Source: Porphyra umbilicalis
Taxonomy: Eukaryota; Rhodophyta; Bangiophyceae; Bangiales; Bangiaceae
Reading direction: 5' to 3'
DNA length: 64,000 bases
Assembly (NCBI GenBank): GCA_002049455.2
Contig: KV918801.1
Coordinates: 1 to 64,000, forward strand
The notes beneath the pieces were generated by a model. That model ran no database searches. It was not told the DNA's origin and was given only the letters and a program-made list of their open reading frames with translations. Made by a program: the position numbers and the translations under genes. Below, piece after piece: positions 31,795 to 41,276 of the stretch. Position 1 is the first letter of the stretch. Each line of letters starts with the position of its first letter.

Positions 31795-34700
31795 CACGCC
31801 TAGTCAAGACCCTGTGTATCGGCTCTTCTGGGTCGCGACCGCAGTTACAACGTCCCATTGGGTTCTCGCGTCAAATGCAATCGTCTATTGGTCAGATCAG
31901 AATCTGTCAGCCTCCTCTCGCATTACGCCGAAGACACCTGTCTTTTCCTGTGACTCGCCACGTGGATCAAGTCAACCCCCTCAGCTGGGCCATGAGAGGG
32001 GGGGGGGCTTTCCTTGCAGGGACCTGTACCTTAGAGAAATCGGCACCGACCCGCCCCCCTCTCCACGATGCGACGCGCGTCATGTACCGGCACGGCTCGC
32101 TCACTCCACAACTCGGCATGCCGCCGCACATTCACCATAGTGCCCGCCCCGCGCAGTACCCTCCGCCATGCCCATGTCCAAAACAAAACACTGCCATTTT
32201 ATCAGCGAGCCTGGTTCTGCAGACGACCCTCGTACGTAACCATGGTCTCTGCAGCGACTGCGAACACCTTGTCCGCCCACAGCTCCCGCTCGTGCTCAGC
32301 TTTCTTCTGCGTCTCATCACACAAGGGCACTGCGGGCTTGTTGGCGCGCAGTCGCCCGTCTCCAGCTTTGGTAGCCTTGTGCGCCCCGTCCTTTGCCGAC
32401 GCCCGCTGGGGGCCACCCCGCCCGACCACAGCGGGGCTTGCGTCCCCAGCCAGCGTCATGGCGCGCACGAATGCGGCGGCGGACGCGAGGTCCGATTCGC
32501 CCGGGTACAGCCGCGCGGTCTGGGTGTACCGCCCGTGCCATGCTTCTAGGCCCTGCTCACCGTAGAGCCCGATGCTCCCAAACTCATCCAGGAAGTCAGG
32601 GGCGTGGGCTAGTAGGATGTGGAGCTTAGGAGACAGGTTGACCCACCCGAAGGACCGCTTCAGGCCAGCCACAAATGCGGCCACATCCGACCTAAACGCA
32701 CTAGCCTCGGCGGCCGTCGCGATGGTCGCACGGTTGAGGACCTTCCGGACACCGTTCCACCGCCCCCACGCGTCCTTGTACGCCTGCAGGTACTGCATGG
32801 CTCTCTCGCCGCGCTCCGCTACCGCACCGGAAAGTTTCCCCTCCAGCGCCGCGCACACAGCGTCACTGTGCTCCCCGATTGCGTGGCAATCACGCCCGAT
32901 AAACAGGCCACCATGATATGGCACAGGGTGCACATGCGCCTCGGTGTGCAGTAGCTCAGCCAGCTCGTAGGCAAAGTCGGATGCCACGCTTCGGCCGCAG
33001 CACCGTATCACTACTTCCACACTCAGCCGCAACACCCGGGAGGTGATTCCAAGTGTGAGGTGAACAGGAATTGGGACGATTTGGCGAGGATGGGGGGACA
33101 GCAGCGGCCGTCGGGTCACAGACAGATGGTCGTCCTGGTTGGACTTGGACTCGTTCGCCGACCAATTGACGTATTGACCAGCTTCACACGGGCGCCATGG
33201 CCCCGAAACGTCTTGAAGGGTCCCGTACTTCGCGTCGAGCGTCGAGTGCGTGACGGTCGGCGCCTTGGTGCTCTTGCACTGGATGCACGGCATCGTCGCG
33301 CTGGGGCCTTTGTGCCCCACAACCGTGCATTGCGACTCGAGGTCGCCAGACAACAGCAGCCGCACAGGACGTCGCTCCCCGCGTACGTCCAGCCCCCGCT
33401 GCAGGAGCTCGTTCACACCGGCCGTGTGAGTGGCCATCATAGCCGAAACCTCGGGGTACTTGTCTTTAGTGCATGGGCAGACCGCAGCGAGGATGGTGTT
33501 GCTCGGGTTGTTCGGCCGGTCCTGGTTGACAATCGAGAGCACGATTTTCTCGGAGGCGGGTTCGCCCCCCTTGTCCAAGCCGACGGTGATGTGAACGTCG
33601 GGGACTGTCGGAGGGGGGCGGCCTCCCCAGGCCCCGATTTCGAAGTCGCCTGGGACGACTGCGTCCTCTGCCCGCAGCGGCTTGCGGTCTGCGCCGTAGA
33701 CAAACCGCTCGACGAATCGGCCTGCATCGCAAAGAGCGGTCACGCGCTCCTGCACGGCCATTGCCAAATTGGCCAGATGGGCACCTGTGGTTGTGACCAC
33801 CACCTGCTTGGCGGGCGAGTCCGCGAGTTCTTTCTTGGCGGCGCGCAACACGTGGCGGCTAGCCAACCCGCTCTCGCGTCCGCCCATCGCCCGACGGAGT
33901 TTGTTGAACGCCGACCAGCTGATGCCCAGCTCAAAAACGATCCCAACCTGCTGCCTGTGGGATAGGTTTACCCGTGCAGGCCCACCACCGGCACAGACCG
34001 ACCCCTCGCTGTCCACGCCCGACACCACGCCGGCTACCATCAGCTGGCGTCGAGCCGCCGCTCGCCGCTTGTTTTCTTGGCTTCTTTTGACGGCCACCTT
34101 CCGCGGCGACACTTGGCGCACGTACACCCGAGGCCGTCCGTTTTTCTGCTGGAGACAGATCTGATCGCGGTCTGCGTGCAGCAGAATGGCCGATGCAATG
34201 CGCCAAAGGATGGACTCGTCCTGGGTCCGGCCGACGCCACCCGAGAGAAGGTAGTCCAGAAAGGCTTGGCAGCTCGGCTCGGGGTGAACCTCAGCGGGTA
34301 GGGCGGCGGAAGCGACATTGCCGACATCGGCGTCGGGGCGGAGCAGTGCATCAGCAGCAGGACCGGTGTCCACTTCAAGTGATGGGCGGGGACAGTCCGC
34401 TTCCGGCGGACACAGGGAGGAGGTGGCAGAAGGGTGGCCCACAGCCGGCAGTGTCGCACGTGCGCGCTTCGCGAGAGGATGAATTGAGGTAGTGGAGACT
34501 ATGGGGACTGCGGGAGGGGCCACAAAGCCACGCTTTGCTGCCCTTCGCTGCCGAGAGAAGCACGCGTCACGGCTGCCTCGTCTGCACCTCGATACAGGGA
34601 GGCGGGCCACGCGCAGGCACGGTGTGCCTGGTGGACTCTGGAGTGCCACTTCCCGCCACGCAGTCATGCCAACTGCCTCCTTGAGGAAGAGGCGGGTGCA

Positions 34701-35287
34701 TGAGTCACACGTGTAGGCCCAGACTGGCCCGTCAAACGCGGATGCAAAGTCATCCACCGTAGCCCTGTGGACAAGAAGGCACAAAAAAAGGGCCAGACAC
34801 TGCTGCAAGGGTCAATGGGACATGTCCAGAAAAGCAGCGGTCATGGACGGTATGACAGGCGGGGATGAAGCAGGCGTGCGATCGCGTAGCACTCAGATCA
34901 CAGCTCCCGTACTCATCCGTACACTAATAACGTACTTCCCGTTTCCGACAGTGTCGACCATTTTGTGAACCCTCACAGGATGACCGTTGCAGGGTCGGCG
35001 CAAGGGAGCGGAAGAACCTCTTCACCAGGGCACAGTTGCCAACTGCCACCTGCGACGACACGGGATCACGTCATGACTCTGATGTCAGCATCGACGATTG
35101 ATTTTTGGTGGTGCCGCACCCCCCTCAATGAGGCAGCAGCGGGGGGGTCGCATTTGGGTCGCGGCGCAAATCGCGTTCGACCACTCATGTTTATGCACGT
35201 TGCTCAAGATGTTTCAGGGGGTCGCTCCGAGTTTTCAGGGGGTCGCTGTCAAGCACCGACCCAGAAGAGCCACCTTGACTAGGCGTG
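31795..35287 (-). mobile_element. Autonomous CACGCC-family DNA transposon, 3.5 kb
   Basis: Terminal repeats: CACGCCTAGTCAAG then GGCTCTTCTGGGTCG at both ends, with a 12-base spacer between the blocks at the left end and a 2-base spacer at the right. CATC flanks both sides (31791-31794 and 35288-35291), a perfect 4-bp target duplication. One spliced gene fills the element. It sits inside the proposed 26-kb element, 0.6 kb from its right end. A 4-bp duplication with CAC-type termini would fit CMC (Chapaev-like) or Academ-like elements, but assignment is open. Confidence 0.9.
32202..34961 (-). CDS. Transposase of the CACGCC element, two exons
   Basis: Exon 1 is 34961-34936 (MVDTVGNG plus two bases). 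A 171-nt intron (34935-34765) has GTACGT at its start and a pyrimidine-rich CCACAG end. Exon 2 starts at 34764 and keeps frame to TGA at 32202, giving about 862 residues. A CDSC pair near the N-terminus and CIQC near 495 suggest zinc binding. Acidic candidates for a DDE-type site are Asp406 (VGLDKGGEP), Asp483 (LLLSGDLESQ) and Glu745 or Glu749 (YGEQGLEAWHGRY), preceded by SPKLHILLAHAPDF. This order resembles transposases common in invertebrate and protist repeats, but I cannot name the superfamily. The intact frame and perfect target duplication suggest recent activity. Confidence 0.8.
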
Positions 35288-35578
35288 CATCTGGGACACC
35301 GCAGGGCGACGCGTGAAAAAAAGCTGGGTACCGACTAGGAAAGAACTAAGCTTTTTTCACATGGCGGATGACAGTGGCTCTGAGCTTACCCCGTTTTGAA
35401 GCACTGGACCCCTAGAGTCGCACCAATCGGCGACTTTTCTCGTGACTGGCTCAAATTACTTTGCCACACGAGTGCAACAAAAAACTGCAGAAGCCCAGCC
35501 CAGAGCATCTCCGATCGCCCCCCTCTGGCATCCTGGGAGGGGTCAAAAGAAAAACTGGTGCCAGAAGCTCAAGGTGTC

Positions 35579-35604
35579 CCATCAGAAAAGGGGGAAGCGC
35601 CATA
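35579..35604 (-). repeat. Right inner box of the 26-kb element
   Basis: Exact reverse complement of 10106-10131, lying 282 bp inside the right end. Confidence 0.75.
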
Positions 35605-35859
35605 AGGTGGTGCCCTTTTCTTGGTGCACAAATTGTCAGCACATGCCTGCTCTAGTATCTGTGCATTTGATTGGGCAGCGTGATTGTCACCTGTCGAAGT
35701 TGCAATGAATGACACTTTCCCCCATGACACGTTAGGATGTGCCGCCTCTGCTAACACCGTCAGGGGCTGTTCTGGTAGCACATTGGGACCGAGTGGGTCA
35801 CATTACATTATCGGACCGTTGCAGAAGGCCAGTGGGCCGAGAAAAAAAGAAAAAACAGC

Positions 35860-35886
35860 CATGTCTCATTTTTCGGACACGCACCA
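35860..35886 (-). repeat. Right outer terminal repeat of the 26-kb element
   Basis: Reverse complement of the left terminal repeat with one mismatch, followed outside by TA at 35887-35888. Confidence 0.8.
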
Positions 35887-35999
35887 TAGCGCCGACGAGA
35901 ATGTAGCCCTCCCATATGGGTGCTACCCTTGTTTCGCAGCACCCCTTAGTTTGAACACTCAGCGCTTTGAACTGGACCACCATTTGAAATGCGGGATGA

Positions 36000-38580
36000 C
36001 GTCATGATGGGCTGCTCCGCGCGCTGCTGCATGACTGTGCCGCTGCCCTCTTCGGCGCATCACCCCCCCACCACCGGCACAGGCCGCCCGCTCACGAGTC
36101 CCCAGACCTTCCCTCTCGCCGTCGCGGCACCGTGTGGCGCTACCGACGGCCGCCGCGCCCGCCGCCACCGCCGCACTCGCCGCCGCCACCCGGCGCGCCA
36201 AGGACGTGTGTTGCTGTCGGTCGTCGCCGCCGCCGCCACCGCCCCCTCCTCCATCGCTACCAGGGGCTTCGGAATAATGATTCGGATAAAGCACCGTTCT
36301 GTAAGCAGCGGCCTCCTGCTCGCAGCAACATCTCATGTTCATCAGTCTTTCCACGAAGAACCTGAGCATGAGCCGAGCTTTCCAGCAGTGTCTTCCATTT
36401 TGCTCTAACATTGGATGGCGAGAAGATTCCAACGGGTATATCCGGATAAATCTGGACATATCCCAGATTCTGCTGAAAAGTCCGGATTCTGAAAGGCCCT
36501 GATCGCTACCGCAGACGCGGCGGCGGCGGCGGGGGTGCTCCCCCACCCCGCCCGGCCCACCGCTACCGCCGTCTCCCCCGCGGCCGCCGGCCGTCCGCAG
36601 CGGGCGCACGCGGCGGCTGGAAGGCGTACCCTCCGCCGCCTTCGCCGCCGGCTGCGGCGGTGCGGCATGGCCCGCCCTGGCGGCGGGCTGGTCGATCTCG
36701 CCGCGCCGGGACCGCCGCCGCCCGACGGCCCGCCGCCCGACGCATTTAGTTCCGTGCCCCGCGCCTCCGCCGCCACCGTTCGGCGGTGGGGGCCGCTGCT
36801 ACGGTGGCGGTGATGCCGGCGGCGACGATGGTAGCACCGCGGCCAATGCAGCGGCACTCACGGTGCGGTGGAAGGGCGGGGGCTGAGGGTTGGGGGGGGA
36901 AGGGGGTGCGGATGGCACCGCCGCAACAGACGGCGACGCTACGCCCGAGGGTGAGCGGCCGTGGCGCACCTCGCCACCAGGCGCCACGTGCGGCGGCGCC
37001 GCCGCGCACGTTTTTCCGCAGGCACAGTGCGTGTCAGCCCCTCCCATCTCCGTGGTGCGGCCGTGGTCGTCCAGCGACACCTGGGGGGGACGTGGTGTTC
37101 GCTGCAGCATCGGCGGCGACAACGCCGGCGGCACCCTTCGCAACGCCGTCGCCTGCCAGTGGCCATCCGCCGGCGGCCGCGGTGGCGGTAGCGCCCGCCC
37201 CCGACGGCCAGTGGCCCGCGCCGTCGCCCCCGCGCCTGTGCCAGCCGCCGCGCCGCCGTCACGGGCAGACGAGCCGCTGCCGCCGTTTGTACGGGCGGCG
37301 GGGCGCCCCGTTCTCTTCTCCTGCCCTCCCCCACCAGGGACCGGACGCCGCGACGCCGCACGTCGCCCTTCCATTGCCACCAGCGCCGCCGGCGGGCCAG
37401 CGCCGCGCGCTCATCGTCACCGCCAGCCACGGCGGCGGGTGTGGCCGACGGCGGCCGCGTCGCCGCCGCTCGCCCCGACCGGCAGCGGGCGCAAGGGTGG
37501 TGTCGACCGGCGGTAGTGCCGGCGTGCGTGCCGAGCGCGCGGCCAACGCCAGTGTCCACACCCTCGCGCGGCGCGGCGGCACGGACAGAGCGCAACTTCA
37601 TGGCGGCGCGACGCGGCCGTGGTCGGCCGCGACGCCCCGACCGATGCACGTAATCCACACGGAGGAGGGTGCTTCGCCGGCGGCGATGCAGACAACCCCC
37701 CCGTCGCCGGCGTGGTCGGGGGCGGCGGAGGCGCCACCCCAGGCGACGTTGCGTTGTCGACGGCCGGCGGCGGCGGTGGTGGGGGGGGGACGGGTGGGTG
37801 GCGTCGGCGGCGGCTGCGGGGGGGGGGTGGCGGGGGGCGGCCGTGCCGCCGCGGTGGAACTGGCGGGCGTTCGGTGCCCGACTGTCCCGCCGACCACCTT
37901 CCACAAGGCTGCGGAGCGACGCGCCGCCGCATCCACCGCTGACATGAACTGTCGTGCAGGTCCGAAACTGAACACACACGACTAAACACACACATGCAGG
38001 TGCTTATCAAAGAAGGCGAACGGCGCGACGAGCAGCTTAGGCGCGTCCCACGTCAATGAGTTGGCGTAGAAGGGACTGTCAAAAATAATAGAAGGGACTG
38101 TAAAAAAGAAATAAGCAGCAACAGTGCAACCATACAGAGTAGAAGCGCTACTTGCTTCAACAGCGCAGCGCATCCCTCCCCGTCAGACTCGCCACGACCG
38201 TCACCCCCCCGGCTCTGCCGCTGCCGTCGGCTGCATCTGCGCCGCCAGTCACGAGGGGCGGCGGCGACGCTACTTGTCCCATTGCCTGGGGCCGCCCCCC
38301 CCACCAGCGGCACCCTAACCCCCCCCAGGCTCCCGCGTGTGGTCACCGCGGCGCATCGAGCGCGCAGTGGTCGATCCGTCGCCACCACCTCATTGCGGAA
38401 CGCACCCCCCTCGAGCGCGCAGCAGTCAAAGAGCTCGCAGACCCCCGCCGCCACAACGTTCCCACTGCGGCCGCAGCGCACAGACGCCGCGCTGGAAGCA
38501 ACCAAAAAAGTATGTCGGATGAGGGCGCGCGCGACGAGGGGGCCCCCCGTCGCCCGCCAACAGCTCTGCCCTGACAGTGC
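36000..38580. other. GC-rich low-complexity region
   Basis: Very GC-rich DNA with long overlapping open frames on both strands (for example 36786-37985 plus and 36939-37991 minus) rich in Pro, Ala, Arg and Gly. A minus-strand ATG near 37943 opens a transit-peptide-like start (MSAVDAAARRSAALWKVV) but no domain follows. I support no gene. Confidence 0.4.
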
Positions 38581-38599
38581 ATCCCTATAAGAAAAGTCT

Positions 38600-38800
38600 G
38601 CATGTTATCCCAGGTTCTTGGACACCAAAATCCCAGGTTGCTTCGACCAAAATCCCAGGTTGATTTCCCTCAGATCGCTCACAGACCGCGGTTCGGAGTC
38701 CCAGAAATCCCAGGATTCCAGGGATGCCGGAGGGTCCCATGGTTGCCTTATCCCAGAAAACCTGGGATGACGGCATCGTGAGAACCTGGGATCGGCTGGA
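38600..38800. repeat. Cluster of AATCCCAGGTT motifs in both orientations
   Basis: ATCCCAGGTT recurs at about 38608, 38629 and 38653, and its complement AACCTGGGAT at about 38761 and 38783. The string TATCCCAGAAAACCTGGGAT near 38748 recurs as ATCCCAGAAAACCTAGGAT near 44927. These may be subterminal repeats of a transposon. Confidence 0.55.
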
Positions 38801-38829
38801 CTTTGATTCGCTCACGCAGCGCCACGTTG

Positions 38830-39087
38830 CAGAAATGAGTGGCTGCAGGCGACGCTCTCAATGTCCACCGGAAAGAGCGATATGACATATGGTTATACTG
38901 GAAATAACTGGTATGAGTCTCACGGAAACCATATTCATTTCCAAGTTAAACATTGCTGGTCGATATATTATCTTAGTCAAGGTATTTGTACATGCATCCA
39001 CCACATACACCGCTGGTGGTTAGTCGCCCTCCCAAAAATCCAGATTGCATAGATAGGGTTTGATGAACGACGAGGAATTTAATTAGG
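38830..39087. other. AT-richer spacer, nothing supported
   Basis: No gene or repeat recognised. Confidence 0.4.
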
Positions 39088-40236
39088 CTAAGGGTTCATT
39101 GCAAAGAAATCAGCGGGCGACTGGGCGGTCGCGCCAGCATCAGCAGCTCGACCGTCGCCCATCCCACCGCGCCCGACCGGTGGAGCTCGCGGCGCCGGCA
39201 ACGACGATGGTGCCGAGCGCTGGAGCGGCCGCGGGACCACCACCGGCGCCGCCGCGGGTGGTGCGCCGGTCGCGTCAGCTGTTCTGGCCGCGGCGACCTC
39301 CCTGGCTGCGTCGGCCTCCCTGGCCGCGCCGGCATCCTTGGCCCCGCCGGCGTCCTTGGCCGCAGCACACGCCGCCTTTGCGGCAATGTAGGCGGCACGG
39401 TTGTTTGCCGCCTTGGAGAGAAGCGTGCAAGCGCCCCAACTGCGCTCGCACACGCCCAGCCGTGGCTCCTTGAGCTCGAGAAAAGCAATGGCAATGGTCA
39501 GGTCCGCGCGCGACTGCTGACAAAACGTCACCTCAGGGTCAAAAAACCTCGCCGCCTGGCGTGCTAGGCTCTGTAGGTGTGTCTTCTCGACGGACGAGAT
39601 GCCCACCGCCGGGTTGTCAAAAATCGGCATCCGGTTGATAGAGCCGCCCGTGAGCGCCACGGTGTGGCGGGCGGAGTTGGGGTCATTCTCTAGGTCGAAC
39701 CCAAGGCGCCCATTGGTGCGGCTCTTCCGCCGCCCGCCCACGCGCCGGGTAGGTGGGAGCACCACCAATGGCTGGGTCCGCTTGGCGCCCTAAAACGCCG
39801 GTGGCCCACTCGGGGCGCTCCTTCCCCCAACGCCGGATGAAGCAGCCCCCGCGGCGGTTGGGCGTGCTTCGGCACAGCTGACACTGGCGCGCAGCCGTAC
39901 AGGCCCGGCCACTTCTTGGCGCGCGGGCCTCGGCGGAGGCGCAGGCCGGGGAGCCAATGGGCGATCGACCCGTGCTGACCGCGCCGCCGACGACAGTGGT
40001 GCTTCGGGTGGCGGTCGCCCCACTGTGGGGCGGAGCGCCTGTGGAGGGGCCACTGAGGGAGGGACAGGCCGACGGGTTGGCGCCGGTGCCGGGGAAGACA
40101 CCGCACCGATGCGGCCACGCCTTGACGTCTGACGGCGCCCAGGTCGAGCCGGAGGGGACGGCGTCCGTTCCCGGTAGGTGGGGGCGGGCGCTGCAGGCAG
40201 CCGTGCGGCGGCCGCCACAGCAGCCGCGAGATTGCC
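39088..40236 (-). CDS. Hypothetical gene, at least two exons
   Basis: A clear acceptor (TTTTTCCTTCTCAG) precedes 40236 on the minus strand, so the gene continues upstream of it. The 3' part (about 39792-39088) reads RTQPLVVLPPTRRVGGRRKS, GGSINRMPIFDNPAVGI, HLQSLARQAARFFDPEVTFC and SRADLTIAIAFLELKEPRLG, then an Ala-rich region and a short tail ending in TAG. The 5' exon contains QCQLCRSTP and an RRWGKERPEWATG stretch in one frame; the exact join is not resolved. No family recognised. It lies next to transposon remnants, so it may be transposon-encoded. Confidence 0.45.
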
Positions 40237-40279
40237 TGAGAAGGAAAAAGCCAAAATCAGACCGTGAACGAGATCTCAC

Positions 40280-41276
40280 GAATAGAAATCATAACAGACG
40301 CAGAAGCAATATGGTCGACCGGGCACGTTAGTCACGATACCGAAACACCATACGCACCGTGTGGGAGCAATTCGGTCCCGGGAAAAAGATGGAGGAGGCA
40401 GCGGTGCAAGTACAGGCAAGGACGAAGGGATCACATGTCACGGAATACTTGGCAACATCGAACGAGTCCATCACCATCGTACGACGGGGGGGCAAGGTGT
40501 GTCTGTTATGATATAAATAATACGCAAAACACATAAGAAACGTACCGCTGCTGTCACGAGCACGCTTACGGCGGCCGCCCGCCATGCCGCAGCAGCGCGG
40601 AAAGAAAATAGAAGAAAGGCAACGCCGGTCGCAGGAGGGGAATGCCGAGCACAGAGGTGACGGAAAGGGTAGGGGGAGAAAGGCAGGGCGAGAAGGGAAG
40701 GGGGAGAAGGGCGGGGAGCAGTGACGTGTGCCAGTGTGACCACGGCAGGCGCGAACGGTGTGGTGTGCATCTGGCACGAGCGGTGTGGCGTGCGTGACCT
40801 CGCTGTCGTGTGCGTGACAGCGGTGCGTGCTGCTTGTGCAAATGGGGGTGCATGTGGGCGTGCGTATGCGACAGTGCACAGTGCCTTCTGGGTGCCACTC
40901 AGAGTCCCCCCTCACGGCAGGCTGCGAGCCCCCCCCCCCTCCCTGTGTTCCGCACGCGCAGGTGGCGGTCTGCAGCCCCCCCTTCCCGCCCCACCCCCCA
41001 TCTCTCGTCCTCCAGAGGGCGGGCTGTCTGCCGGGCCCTGGATCACAGCTCTGACAGTGTGCGGCAGAGAGGCCCTCTCGCTCGGAGGACGACGCGGGAT
41101 CAGAAGCGCCCCACCTCCGTTGGTGGTCGACGGCTGAAGGGTGTGGAAAATCATGGAGATCACGAGTAAAACGACAATGATGACCTTAAGTCTTCTAGCT
41201 TAATTTCTTACGTAGCTAACTGAACAACCTAACAATTTGCAATTGGCCAAGCACCTTCATGGTGTGTTCCCTTGCC
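40280..41276. other. Spacer downstream of the decayed transposase
   Basis: G/A-rich and C/T-rich stretches at 40610-40720 and 40920-41010. No gene supported. Confidence 0.4.

Larger units (their letters stand above)
9762..35886. mobile_element. Candidate giant Tc1/mariner-like element, 26.1 kb
   Basis: The ends form inverted repeats: TGGTGCGTGTCC, one variable base, AAAAATGAGACATG at 9762-9788 and in reverse at 35860-35886 (26 of 27 bases identical). TA lies directly outside both ends (9760-9761 and 35887-35888). A second, identical 26-bp box lies inside each end in the same inverted sense (10106-10131 and 35579-35604). Two motifs per end recall the IR/DR organisation of some Tc1-like elements. 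An IS630/Tc1-type transposase lies near the left end. The interior carries an E(z)-like methyltransferase, zinc-binding proteins, tandem arrays and a nested transposon. Alternatively, two separate elements each contribute one end. Confidence 0.6.

Noticed and set aside
36786..37985. 399-codon plus-strand frame as a gene
   Set aside because: Pro/Ala/Arg/Gly low complexity; equally long frames exist on the other strand and no domain or signal is visible.
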